NCBI GenBank assembly: GCA_963777695.1 | Contig: CAVZRC010000003.1 | Span: forward strand, 4,712,001-4,776,000 | Source: CAVZRC01 sp963777695 | GTDB taxonomy: Bacteria > Planctomycetota > Planctomycetia > Isosphaerales > Isosphaeraceae | DNA: 64,000 nucleotides | Direction: 5' to 3' | Shown: one piece after another, positions 1-10,000 of the stretch | Layout of the letters: every line of letters begins with the position of its first letter | How positions within the stretch are numbered: the first letter of the stretch is position 1 | Notes under the pieces: generated by a model | What the model was told of the DNA's origin: nothing | Database searches by the model: none | What the model saw: the letters and a program-made list of their open reading frames with translations, nothing else | Translations under genes and position numbers: made by a program

Positions 1-534
1 TGGCAGCAGATCAACCTCTCGACCCCTGTGGCGATCAAGGCCAACACGGTCTACATCGTCTCGTTCTCGACAGGCGGCGGCTATTTCGGCCTCACCAGCA
101 CCACCTTCCTGTCCGGCGGGGTCACCAACGGCCCGCTGGAAGCCCTGCCGAACAGCGTCTCCGGAGGCGACGGCGTCTATAATAATCGCTCCGGCCGATT
201 CCCCAACGTGGACGGCGACGGGATGAACTTCTGGGCCGACGTCGCGTTCGCGCCGTCCTCGTCCGGCAACGCGATCGCGAAGTCCAGTGCCACAGCCTCG
301 CCGTCGATAGCGGCGGGTGGATTCGGGATCGCGGCCCTGACCACCGCCCAGCCCGATCGCTCGATCACCACGACACCGGCGGCCACGCCGGCCGGACCGG
401 CGCCTTTCATCGCTGCATCCCGCGGTGCAACGACCACGGCCCTGGGCTCGCTGTCGTATCGTCGGACGATCGCCCAGTCGGTGACGCTCGCGTCTCCGCT
501 CAAGAAGTCGTTTTTCGCCGCGGAGCCCGCCTGA
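1..534 (+). CDS. DUF4082-type surface protein, C-terminal part (5' end outside window)
   Basis: The frame is open from the first base, so the start lies upstream of the window. The visible part begins with WQQINLSTPVAI and continues through NTVYIVSFSTGGGYFG, NGPLEALP, GGDGVYN and NFWADVAF, which is the C-terminal half of a DUF4082 beta-sandwich domain as found in large secreted bacterial proteins. After the domain (about residue 85) comes a roughly 90-residue tail rich in Ala, Thr, Ser and Pro without a recognisable anchor. DUF4082 domains usually occur in modular extracellular proteins, often with Ig-like or lectin modules, so this is probably the end of another exported protein. Its substrate or binding partner cannot be told from this fragment. 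Confidence 0.75.
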   Translation, partial: WQQINLSTPVAIKANTVYIVSFSTGGGYFGLTSTTFLSGGVTNGPLEALPNSVSGGDGVYNNRSGRFPNVDGDGMNFWADVAFAPSSSGNAIAKSSATASPSIAAGGFGIAALTTAQPDRSITTTPAATPAGPAPFIAASRGATTTALGSLSYRRTIAQSVTLASPLKKSFFAAEPA

Positions 535-731
535 AAGTCTGAACAGACATTAGGCATTCAAGAGCCGATCCCGCTGTGATCTCAGTCCTCGTGGAAGGAT
601 CGGAGGGATTCCGATCTCCGAACCCGTAAGTGCCCGTGAAAGCGGTTTTCATCCCCATTCGGAACTCGGAATTCGTGATCCGCAATCGATTTCGCCTCCT
701 TCGCCCAGTCCCCGCTTTCCTGCGAGGTGGC

Positions 732-760
732 TTGACGCGCGAGTGTAGCCTGCGTATCGT
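732..760 (+). promoter_or_regulatory. Candidate sigma70-type promoter of the gene at 841
   Basis: TTGACG (732-737) and TATCGT (755-760) are separated by exactly 17 bases, matching the housekeeping promoter layout with five of six and four of six consensus positions. Transcription would start near 767, inside the palindrome at 762-790. Planctomycete promoters are poorly characterised, so this is a sequence match only. Confidence 0.45.
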
Positions 761-761
761 G

Positions 762-790
762 ATGATGTCGCGAGAGTATCGCGACATCAT
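762..790. promoter_or_regulatory. Perfect 12-bp inverted repeat at the predicted transcription start
   Basis: ATGATGTCGCGA (762-773) is followed by a 5-base spacer and its exact reverse complement (779-790). The symmetry axis lies about 16 bases downstream of the -10 box, where a dimeric repressor could block transcription. The transcript could also fold this into a hairpin. No cognate regulator is visible nearby. Confidence 0.5.
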
Positions 791-812
791 GACCCGATAG
801 GGTTACACTGAG

Positions 813-833
813 CGGGCCTGATGGCCCGGAGGA
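813..833 (+). promoter_or_regulatory. Small hairpin abutting the Shine-Dalgarno sequence
   Basis: CGGGCC (813-818), loop TGAT and GGCCCG (823-828) form a perfect 6-bp stem. Its last base is the first base of the GGAGGA ribosome binding site (828-833), which sits 7 bases before the ATG at 841. The stem could modulate ribosome access. Confidence 0.4.
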
Positions 834-840
834 CAATTCG

Positions 841-1710
841 ATGACGGATGAGCTGAAACGGCGTATGGCCCGGCTGCGCGAGCTCGCACCGCGCCTGAAT
901 GCAGCCACCGACCAGGCATCCCGGCTGGTGGCGCAAGTGGAGAAGTTCCTCGTCGATGAACTCCACATCGGGGTCTCGGCGCAGGTTTGCTACGAGGATG
1001 TCCCGGCAGGCATCGATGAGGACGACCGTGCTCTCTCGACGCGGCAATCCTTGGCGTTCGGTCGTGCCGGGGGCAACTTCCGGATCCACGTGGTCCTGGA
1101 AACGGCCGCGCTCGCCGACGGATCCTCACCCCGAGCCCCGCTCTCTCAGGAGCGGATCCTGTGGCCCTCATGCTGTCGCGAGATCAAGCTGAAGGCGTTC
1201 GAGAAGCTCCCGGAGTTGCTGGACAAGATCATCGAGGAAGCCGAGCGCCTGGCCAGGACGGCCGACGACACGACCGCCAAGGTCAACGACATGATCGGAG
1301 AGGAAGTCCCGGTCGCCGGTGCGCCGCGAGGCCCCCGGGCTGGCGACCGGGGCGCCCCCTGGGATCGCCAGCTCAACGACGCGGCCCACGCCTATCATCG
1401 CTGCGAACAGGATGTGGTCGAATGTGAAACCGACGGTGATTCGTGGGAGGCGCGGATGGAGGCCGAGGGTCGGGACGATGCCGACCCCCACTCGGATTGG
1501 GAGTCGGCCCGGGAGAAGCTGATCCGCCTGGTATGCCTCGGCACCGGGCATGATCCGGCCGAGCCGTTGGATGCCCCTATCGCTGCCCTCACCGACGACT
1601 GGCTGCTCGTCGTCTCGCCCGGGCGTGATGAGCCCTGGGACGAGGACGATTGCGATAATCGGAGGCTGTCGGTCGTGTCGCGCGCGAGCGGGCTCACGGT
1701 CCTTTCGTGA
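841..1710 (+). CDS. Hypothetical protein, cytoplasmic, helical N-terminal half
   Basis: I do not recognise this family. The start is well supported by GGAGGA 7 bases upstream of the ATG. The 289-residue product has no signal peptide or membrane segment. Residues 1-45 are rich in Leu, Ala, Arg and Glu and likely helical; a second charged helix (around residues 117-150) is followed by a Gly/Pro/Arg-rich linker and an acidic C-terminal part with several Asp/Glu-Trp motifs (for example DPHSDWE and DEPWDEDD). A CC pair occurs around residue 115. The reading frame is intact, unlike most long genes here. It stands alone behind its own promoter with a palindrome, which suggests a separately regulated function. 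Confidence 0.7.
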   Translation: MTDELKRRMARLRELAPRLNAATDQASRLVAQVEKFLVDELHIGVSAQVCYEDVPAGIDEDDRALSTRQSLAFGRAGGNFRIHVVLETAALADGSSPRAPLSQERILWPSCCREIKLKAFEKLPELLDKIIEEAERLARTADDTTAKVNDMIGEEVPVAGAPRGPRAGDRGAPWDRQLNDAAHAYHRCEQDVVECETDGDSWEARMEAEGRDDADPHSDWESAREKLIRLVCLGTGHDPAEPLDAPIAALTDDWLLVVSPGRDEPWDEDDCDNRRLSVVSRASGLTVLS

Positions 1711-1774
1711 ACCTGACCCGGCAGGACAGCTATCCGTGCGATTCGGCCCCGGGCCGCGACGGATCTGGGTTCGG

Positions 1775-1910
1775 CGCGGGTCTCCGACCCCTCCGTCGGC
1801 GCACCCGAAGGTCTATCGGTCGGGTGTGGGTCGGGCAACTCTGCGCTCGGCGCCCGGTGGGAGATCGACAGACTTCCGGTCAAGCAGTCGGGCGGGGTCG
1901 GAGACCCGCG
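1775..1910. repeat. Perfect 17-bp inverted repeat with 102-base spacer
   Basis: CGCGGGTCTCCGACCCC at 1775-1791 is matched by its exact reverse complement at 1894-1910. The pair lies in the gap (1711-2005) between two same-strand genes, where no coding region is supported. It could be the ends of a small degenerate mobile element or an RNA hairpin with a long loop. Confidence 0.5.
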
Positions 1911-2020
1911 TCCAACGGGTCATGGCGGCAGGGTCCGGATGCCCGCGAATCCCGTTGAGTATCGGCGACCCGACCGCTAAGCTCACCGATGTCGCTTCCA
2001 CGGCAATGGAGTCCGCCGCC

Positions 2021-2628
2021 ATGACTTCCCAACTCCTCGCGTCGCTATTTCTGGCCTCCCTGGCTCAGTTCGACGAGGCGCGGAGGCCGGCTCCCGATCC
2101 TCCGCGCAACCCGGTGATTGTCCGCGTCCACGTCAGGATCGGGGTCGCCTCCAACTTCGTACGATCTCTATCTCGATCCTCTCCCCGGAAGCCTCGGCCG
2201 ATGACGATGACGATCCGCGCCCCGCCCAACTCGTCGGGCCGATCAATCTCAACACATCGGTGTTGGACCCGGAGAACTTCGACCACTGGATATTCAATAC
2301 CGACTTGACCGAGCAGCGACGGCAGGAGTATCTGGATCAAATCCTCAAGACCAGGGTCGAGGATGCAGCCCGGGAACATCATCTGACCGCCCCTCAACGC
2401 GCCAAGCTCCGACTCGCCGGAAGTGGAGATATCAAGCGATTCTTCGATGAAGTCGAAGGGAAGCGGAGCGAATTCAATAAGGGTAGGCTGACCTACAAGT
2501 CCGGCCGAGCAGAGTTGTTACGGCTGGTGCCGCTCGCGCAAGTCTACCAGGAAGGCCCGTTCGGCGACGGTTCGCTCTTCGCCAAGACACTCCACAAGAT
2601 CAACGACGATCGGCAGGCCGGCCATTAG
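2021..2628 (+). CDS. Small exported planctomycete protein, one frameshift (~2150)
   Basis: A signal-peptide-like start (MTSQLLASLFLASLAQ) lies in one frame. The conserved body lies in the next frame, which is open from 1981 and reads through DDDDDPRPAQLVGPI, VLDPENFDHWIF and RLAGSGDIKRFFDEV to KTLHKINDDRQAGH. Neither part makes sense alone, so I join them with a single-base indel somewhere between about 2135 and 2165. ATG at 2006 is an alternative start in the same frame. The xLAGxGDIKRFFDxVExKR core resembles a small paralogous family I associate with planctomycete genomes, of unknown function. It is probably exported, but the role is unknown. Confidence 0.55.
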
Positions 2629-2695
2629 AGTCCCGAGGAATACCGCGACCGGCTCCGAACCTTCGAGGTGTCCGTCCCGGTCTCATCAGGGAATC

Positions 2696-4206
2696 TTATC
2701 GAACCATGCCCGCGATCTCAACGGCGGGTAGGTTGGCAAGTTCTCGCGGCTCCAACTTGTGGAGGCCGCCGCCATAGACGCGTCCCTCCTTGATCAGGTG
2801 CTCGGCGGTCAACGATCGGAGGTGGGCGAAGAGGATCGGATAGAGCTCGGGCCGGGCGTCCAGGGCGGTGTTCAGCTCACCTCGAGGGTAGAGCATCAGG
2901 TAGACGTTGGCCGCGGCCGCTTGCGACTTGTTCCAGAAGAACCGGAACGGGTTCCCGCCGCTTGTCGGCCGGCCCATGTAAGTGCACAGGAACGGGGCGG
3001 CTCGTCGCTTCTCCTGCGTATACCAGGGCGTCCGACGGCTGGTGAGGTAGCCGGCATGAATCCCACGCGTCATGCCTTGCTCGAGATATCGCCAGAACTC
3101 CGGATGCCGACTCCGGATGACGTCCTCCGGCAGATCGCAGTCGATGACGGCCAGCGGCTTCTCGAGCCGGGGGTAGCCGTCCGGGTCGGCCTCGATCACG
3201 GCGTCGGGCAGATGCCTCGAGCTGGGTAGGATCGGCCTGAGGAACGCCGCGGGGATGCCCATCCGGATCGCCTCATCCCGCTCGAGGATGAAGAACGCGT
3301 TGGCACCGGTCGCCATCCCGCCCGGATCGAGAAGACATCCCCCAGCGTGTACGATCCTTCGGCAACGGGCGACGAACCCATCGAGAGCCCGGTCCATTTC
3401 TTCGCTTTCCGGAGTGCCGACATAGAGACCAGCTCCGACGATGCCGGGGCGTTGATCGACCCGCCGAGGGAGAAGCGCGCTTGATGTCGGCCCTCCGCCG
3501 GAGAGTTCTCGAAGGCGACGATGGCGGATGTGACGAGGGCGTCGCAAAACTGGACGTCGGACGGACAATACCGATGGACGTGAAGCAACTTGACATTCTC
3601 GGTCAGGTAGGTCTTGACGGCGGCCCCGTAATTCACGTCCATGAACTCCGACGGGATCAGCCAGACGGCGAGGCCGCCGGGGGCCATCCAGGCGTCGCAC
3701 AAGAGCAAGAAATAGGCGTAAAGTCCGGCCAAGCCGCTGATGTCGTGGCCTAATCGTTCGGAGACCAGCGCCTTCAGACGCTCCTTGTCGGACCGGTCCA
3801 GGTGATGGTGGCGCACATAAGGTGGGTTGGTCAGGACCAGGTTATAGAGCCGGTCGGGCGAAAGCCGGGTAAAGTCGCCCGGGACGACCCGCAGTCCGGA
3901 TCCTCCCCAGAGGGTTCTCGCAGCGTCGGCGAACGTCGGATCGAGCTCGACACCGCAAGCATCGGCAACGTTCCTAGGCGGGAATGTCTGGCGAAGCGCC
4001 GAGTAAAACGAGCCGCTGCCGAGGGCCGGATCCAGGAATGACGCGGCATCGGTCCGAGACTGCCACAGGTCGCTTACGTACCGGGCGATGTCCAGGGCGA
4101 GACCCGGTGGGGTGGCGAACTGTCCAAGCCGGTTGCGCTCGGCGGCGGTCCTGCCCGCGTCGAGGCGTTCCTGGATCGTCTGACGCTGTGATTCGAGCTC
4201 GAGCAC
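2696..4206 (-). CDS. Class I N6-adenine DNA methyltransferase (Eco57I/type II-like), one frameshift (~3325)
   Basis: It transfers a methyl group from S-adenosylmethionine to adenine in a DNA target. The N-terminal part shows GQFATP (around residues 29-34), the SAM-binding motif I DPALGSGSF (59-67) and the catalytic NPPY motif IV (127-130), followed by the rest of the Rossmann-like catalytic domain. The C-terminal 230 residues (from GMATGANAFF onward) form a target-recognition-type region ending in LANLPAVEIAGMVR. The two halves lie in different frames and overlap; joining them near 3325 gives a protein of about 500 residues, usual for this family. The start is the GTG at 4204-4206; the frame is open up to a stop at 4252. 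No restriction endonuclease is visible next to it, so it may be an orphan enzyme or the remains of a restriction-modification system. Confidence 0.8.
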
Positions 4207-4408
4207 GGTCCGATCCGATCCCAGTTGGTCGAAATCCTCGATCCGGTGTTCCTATATTCAGTCTATCGCTCACGCGGTATCCTATCCAGGAGGTCTGCGG
4301 TAAGAATCGTCGCCGAGAATGACGATGAATTCGGAGTCTCGAGCGAAGCGAGAGATGTTCATCACACGCTCGCGGACGGTCGAATCCGTCCCTTGAAGGA
4401 GGTTAACA

Positions 4409-4844
4409 ATGACGCTCAAATCGTTCGTCGTCTTCGCCTTGATCGTTTCCTGCACGTCGGCCGCCCGGAGCGACGACGCCAAGGACGACACCCTCGAGGG
4501 CACCTGGCTGCCGTTCGACGGCCGAACTCGGCGGGAAGAAATTCCCCGACGAGGTCCGCAAGACCATTAAACTCGAGATCAAGGGCGACCGGTACACCGT
4601 GACCGTCGGGACGAAACCCGATCGGGGGACCTGCAAGCGGAACCCGTCGGCGAAGCCCAAGGCGCTCGACATCACCGGCACCGAGGGGCCGAACAAGGGC
4701 AAGACGATCCTGTGCATCTACGAGCACGATGGCGACACCTTGCGCGTCTGCTACGACCTCAGCGGCAAGAGCCGGCCGTCGGAATTCAAGACCAAGACGG
4801 GGACACCACTCTTCCTGGTCGAGTACAAGCGTCAGAAGCCTTGA
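4409..4844 (+). CDS. TIGR03067-domain exported protein, one frameshift (~4513)
   Basis: A strong ribosome binding site (GAAGGAGG, 4395-4402) precedes the ATG at 4409. The protein begins with a signal peptide (MTLKSFVVFALIVSCTSAARS) and then EGTWLP. The next frame continues AELGGKKFPDEVRKTIKL, a GDRYTVTVG strand, the LDITGTEGPNKGKTILCIYE segment and DTLRVCYDL to the end. This order (GTW, AELGGK, LDI..GPNKGKT, GDTLRVCY) is the TIGR03067 domain, abundant in planctomycetes and of unknown function. Removing one T near 4513 restores GTWLPSTAELGGKK, so a one-base insertion in the sequence is likely. About 145 residues in total. Confidence 0.8.
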
Positions 4845-4990
4845 TACGATCCGCGCCAGGAGTTTGGTGCATGGCCTCCTCGATTTCATGGGAGCCGCCC
4901 GAGGGCCGGATTGCCGGTCTGGCAGAATACCGATGACTAGACGACCGTCTTGACAGCGACCGGATCCGGCCATTGGCGATCGCGATTTCC

Positions 4991-5912
4991 ATGGAGGCCA
5001 TGATGGCTCTCGTTCTTGTCGCAACGAGCTCCGGATGTCGCGTGTTCTCTTCCGACGGCGAAGGGGAGATCGAGCTTCCCGGCCGGTTCGTCTGCGCGAT
5101 GGCTCGCGATATCGGAGGTTCCTGCCTGGCGATCGTCGATGAAAAGGAGATCTGTGCCGCAGCGCCGTCGCCGAATGGTCCCCGATCGCGTTCAACCGAT
5201 GTATCCTTGGCATCCATCGCATCCGTGAATGGGAAAATCTACGTTGGAGCGATGGAAGAAGCCGCGATGTTCCGCATCAGTCCCGGCGGCGAAGTCGAGC
5301 ATCTGGTCGGTTTCGACGAGGTTCCGGGGCGTAGCGAGTGGTTTGCAAACGGGCCACCATTGCACGTTCGTGCCGTCACGGCGACGGCGGATGACAGAGC
5401 AATCTTGGCAGCGGTCCACGTCGGTGGAATCCCACGCTCCGTTCAACGGGGGCAAGACGTGGGCACCGACGATCCCGCTGGAATTCGACGTCCACGAAGT
5501 TCGGGCTCACCCTTCGTCGCCGATCGTGGCGGCCGCCACCGCGATTGGCTTGTGCGTGAGCCAGGACGATGGCCGGAACTGGGACGTCATCGCAGACGGG
5601 CTCGAAGTGACGAATTCTCTCGCGGTCGCCGTGCTTCCTGATGAAGTCCTCTTCAGCATCCAGGATGGCCCGTTTGCAGAACGTTCCCAGATCTGGCGAT
5701 GGCAAATCGATGGCCGTCGCTTGGAGCAAGTGCGTCAGGGACTACCCCCGTGGCTGAAGGGCAAGGTTGATACCGGCCACCTCGCTGCCAACAACGGGAT
5801 GGCCGCCTTCATGGATGGGGGAGGCGATCTTTGGTTGTCGAGAGCGGGCTCGTCCGGCTGGGATCGCGTCGCCGCCGACCTGAAGTACGCTTTCGGTGTC
5901 GTGATCTTGTGA
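4991..5912 (+). CDS. Small BNR/Ycf48-like beta-propeller protein, one frameshift (~5438)
   Basis: The N-terminal half (from 4991) and the C-terminal half lie in adjacent frames and together form one propeller-like protein of about 305 residues. Repeated blade features are visible: CAMARDIGGSCLAIVDE, SIASVNGKIYVGAMEEA, RAVTATADDRAILAAV, then after the break NGGKTWAPTIPLEF, AATAIGLCVSQDDGRNW and MDGGGDLWLSRAGSSGW. The GGKTW and DDGRNW turns are BNR/Asp-box-like motifs. A short hydrophobic start (ALVLVATSSGCRVF) contains Ser-Gly-Cys, a possible but weak lipobox. ATGs at 4991, 5000 and 5003 compete; GGAGG at 4993-4997 would favour 5003. Function unknown; such propellers often bind ligands outside the cytoplasm. 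Confidence 0.6.
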
Positions 5913-7017
5913 CCCCGAGTCTCGAGAGCACGAATCACATAAAAAATATTTACACATCAACTTTTGAACGTGCTCGATTAGGATCGAATCTCGGGTCGAT
6001 CGTCCTGACTTGGTTGAGATGATCACGTCGATCGCAATCTAAATTAAGAGTCTATCCCAGAAGGCGATTTCCGAGTCCCCCAATGGGGGCGTAAGCACGT
6101 AGCCAGGGGCGTCCTTTACCCGGGCCGGCGAGACGAGGCTCGGAGCGACTGCGACCGCGTCCTCGGGCGGCTCGGCGAGCGGACCGATTGACGAGGCGGC
6201 CCGCGACGTGGCCGTCGAGACGATGGTGAACTTCCGAGGCCTGAGCGTCAACTCCGCCGAAACGCTCTTGCTCGACCGGGCTTTCTCCGCCGACGCGTTC
6301 GCCGGCTGACGCCGTCAGATCGCGCCCGGACCGCACGGCCGGTGGATCTCCGCATCGATCAGATTCTGTCCGGGGCCTTGCGCCCGGTCGGCTTATCGGG
6401 CCAGGCCACCCTGTAGAGCGGCTCGACCCTCTGCCATCATGCATCGACCAGCTCCCGGATCGTACTCCGCGGCTTGGGATCCCGTCTTGCGGTATGCCAT
6501 CACTCTGGCCCCTCATTCGACCGGCGGTGGCGAAGCGTCTCGCTATAACCCACTTCGAGCAAAAGCGTTCCAGCGATTTCCGGACGGTTTCCTATGCTCG
6601 CACCCGGCCGTACGGCGAACTCAAGGACTGGGACTGTTCACAAAGTGATCGCGGAAAAAAAAAGAGTGAGGGTTTGGAAGTTGTTTCGTCGCATTGTTCC
6701 TGTTGCCATTCAGAATTGGAGCGAGGCCGTGAGCACCCCGTCGCAGGTCGAAGCGAGCTTTCTTGCCGTGGTGCGCAAGAAAACGGCGCCGGAGCGAACC
6801 GGTTAGCCCGCGCGTGCCCAACCCGATCGTGAAGTCGTGACAGCCCCAAAGAATGGGGGGAACAGGCAGCTCGAAGACTCGGAGCCAGTCCCCGCTTCTT
6901 GGGTAAATCTCAGTGTCGGGCATCATTTCATCCGGCCATGCGCCAAGCATGAGTCTCGGATCGTCCACGGCCTTCGGTTGAGCCTCTGCAACACATTGAC
7001 CCCAGGGAGTTGTCATC
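5913..7017. other. 1.1-kb stretch without a supported gene; possible decayed fragments
   Basis: Around 5938-5965 there is a locally AT-rich patch, unusual for this sequence. On the plus strand an open segment (about 6105-6310) ends in NFRGLSVNSAETLLLDR and AFSADAFAG without a convincing start. On the minus strand (about 6459 down to 6361) the translation reads RELVDA, stop, WQRVEPLYRVAWPDKPTGRK, then another stop, vaguely like the N-terminus of an IS5-type (DUF4096) transposase. Neither is good enough to call a gene. The right end holds the leader of the giant gene. Confidence 0.4.
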
Positions 7018-10000
7018 ATGGATCGCAAATGGTTCCGGCGTATTGGGTTGACGCGGATGACGGCCGCCGGGGCTGTGTCCCGCTCCTCGAAGAGGCGCCG
7101 ACGGTGGAAGTCGCCGGAGCTGGTGATCCAGGAACTAGAGAGGCGCACCCTGCTGAGTGTGACTGCGTTCTTCAATCCGGCGAACTCGACGGAACTCGAG
7201 GTCGATCTCTCGGCGGTGGGCGATCAGGCCCAGATCATGCCCTCGGGCAAGCCATTGGGGTTGGGCGCGTTGACCGTGGTCGTCCTCGGCACGAACTATT
7301 CCGGCCCGTCGTCCTTCCCGGGCGTCATGCAGATCGTGGTGGACAACACGTCCACCCTGGTCGATGCCAACCAGGCCGTCACATTTCAGCAGTCGTCCTC
7401 GAGCAGCACGTTCGCCCTGGACGCCGCGTCGGGCACCGACGCCCTGCTCGTCGACGGCATCGCCTCGGTGACCTTCACCGATGTCACGGTCGAAGCGACA
7501 TCGGGCGATGTTGACGTCGCGGCCTCCGAGACAACCTCGGTAACGGGTGTGCTCGGGACAACCAAGCCGCAGGTCTCGGTCGGTGTCACGGGGGCCAACA
7601 TCAAGGCGGACAACATCACCCTTGACGCCAGTGCCACGTCGTCCTACACGTACAGCGATCCCTTCGGAGGAGTTCTCAACAGCTTGGGTGTGGCCGCGGC
7701 GATCGCCGACATCGAACCGAGCGCGACGGTCACGGTCGGAGGGTCTTCGAGCGTCGAGGCGAACGGGACCGACGGGAACGTGACGATCGGGGCAGACACG
7801 AGCGTCACGGTCAACGCCACCGCGAAGGTCGACACGGTTTTCGGTGGGAGCGCCCTCAACCCGGTGGCCGCGGCGATCGCCTTTTCGGTCGTCAACTCGT
7901 CGGCGGTCGCCGATGTCGGCGGTGGCTCGACGGTGATGCCGGCACCGGCACTGGCACTCTGAGCATCACGTCGACCAACACGACCAATGTGACGACGGAG
8001 GTCAACGGCGAGGCGGCCGCGGGCGGGGCGACCGGCGCCGTGACGCTCGACAACAGCGTAAGCCAAGCCTCCGTGGACGGCGGCTCCATGGCCACGGGAG
8101 GCACGGTTGACGTCTTGGCGACGACCACGAATACGGCGAATACCACCGCCAGTTCGATGATCACTGGTGCCGGCATCAACAGCGCGATTCAAAACCTCCT
8201 ATACGGGAAAGTCGATCCGAATTACATCGACATGATCGACCCGCCCCCCGACTCCGACTCGACCTCGCCGGCCGAGACGGCCCAGTCGGGCGGCCTGCCG
8301 ATCACCGTCGCCGGCGCAGTGGCGGTGACCAGGTTCACACCGACCACGCAAGCCGACGTTGACTCGTCCAAGGTCACGGCGACCAACGCCATCAACATCG
8401 ACTCGACGGCCAACAACAACACATCCACCGCCGCCACCGGCTCCACGACCACCTCGAACGCGCAGAACAGCGTGGGCGTCGCTGTCGCGATCAGCGACAC
8501 CGTCGTGAACAACACGGCGACAGTCGAGAACACACTGGGGACCGCCAGCCCGACCAGCCTGACTGCCCCGACCATCCTGGTCCAGTCGGGCACGCCGACG
8601 GCGACGGCCGCGACGCCGGACCTCAGCACCTCGGCGTCGGCCACGTCGGGAGTGTACGCCACGAGCGACGGAGTCGCCGGCGCGCTGGCCCTGAATCTCG
8701 TGTCCAACACCACCGAGGCGGCGGTGGCCAACAACAGCAATCAAGCGAACCCGTTGCCCGCGATCGTTTCCATGGCCGGCAATGTGACGTTCAACGCGCA
8801 GGACACGGCCTCCGAGACGGCGGCGGCCCAGCCGCCGGGTGTGTTCGTCGGAGGCCAGGCGGGCAGCGGGTTCGGGCTCGGCGCCGCGGTCGCGCTCAAC
8901 ATCGACAGCAACACCACGAAGGCCGATATCCAGGACGAAGCGCAACTGACCGGTGCCAACAACTTGACACTCGTCGCCGGCTCCGCCGATACGGTCGCCA
9001 CCAACACGGCGTTCGGCTCGTCGGGGGGGTTGGCGTCGATAAGCCCCTCGGCGGCCATCACGGTGGTGACCAATACGACCGATGCCCAAGTGGGGGCGCC
9101 GGACGCCTTGAATGACCCGCTCGTCGTCGGCGGCGCGTTCTCAGCGACGGCAACCCACGCGGCACTGACGTTCAACCGCGGCCGCGAGCTCGTCCGCCTC
9201 GGGGTCCTCGTTCTCGGTAGGCGTGGCGATCGCCCTGGCCTTCGTTACCGATCAGACCACGGCGACGACCGGCCGCTCGATTGAGGCGAATGGTGGTGGG
9301 GTCACGCTCGAGGCCGATGGGTCGGCCGCCAGTCTCGTCTCGTCGAATGCGAGCGCCTCCGGCGGACCGACCGCTACCCAGGAGTCGCAGGAGCCGCAGA
9401 AATCGGAAGACACCAGCAAGGAGGGGCCCAACTCGGAGACGAAGGACTCCAACTCTGTCGACGGCCAGGACGCCCAGGAGCGCAACCTCGCTGAGAGCGA
9501 GAGCGGCACGCTCTCCGACTCCAAGGGGAATTCGGTCAAAGTCCACGATACGGGGCAGACCAAGACACCGGCGGCCTCGACCTCCGACGGGGGGGTCACG
9601 GTGGCAGCCGCGGTGGCCGTCAACGTGGTCGACAGCGAGGCCAACGCGTTTGTCCCCGCCGGCCTCACCATCACCGCCACCGGCCCCTTGACCGTCACCG
9701 CCACCAACGACACCGGCAACCCGGCTAACACGATGTACATTGCCGGCACGATAAGCCCAACCAACCCCAACCCCAATTTCGGCGACAGCCCGGCCATCAT
9801 CGGCGACACGGCGAACGCCTGGGGCAGCGCCTCGGGTACCTCCAAGTTGGGAATCGGGGCGGCGGTTGCCCTGAACCTCGTCGATGCCTCGACCGAGGCG
9901 GAGATCCAGTCCAGCAGCACCCAGCCCACCACGATCAACACCGAGGGTGCGATCGTCAATGCGGGAATGGTGAGCGGCAGTCCCGGGAACTCATTCGGCG

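Larger units (their letters stand above)
535..840. other. Intergenic region carrying a promoter and palindrome
   Basis: No gene is supported here. The right half contains the candidate promoter, palindrome and leader hairpin listed separately; nothing was recognised in the left half. Confidence 0.6.

Noticed and set aside
3196..3700. Two overlapping methyltransferase-like genes
   Set aside because: The N-terminal frame has the catalytic motifs and the other only the target domain; one break near 3325 explains both as one gene.
6594..6806. Small plus-strand open frame upstream of the giant gene
   Set aside because: No ribosome binding site, no recognisable family, and a nine-A run inside; not enough to call a gene.
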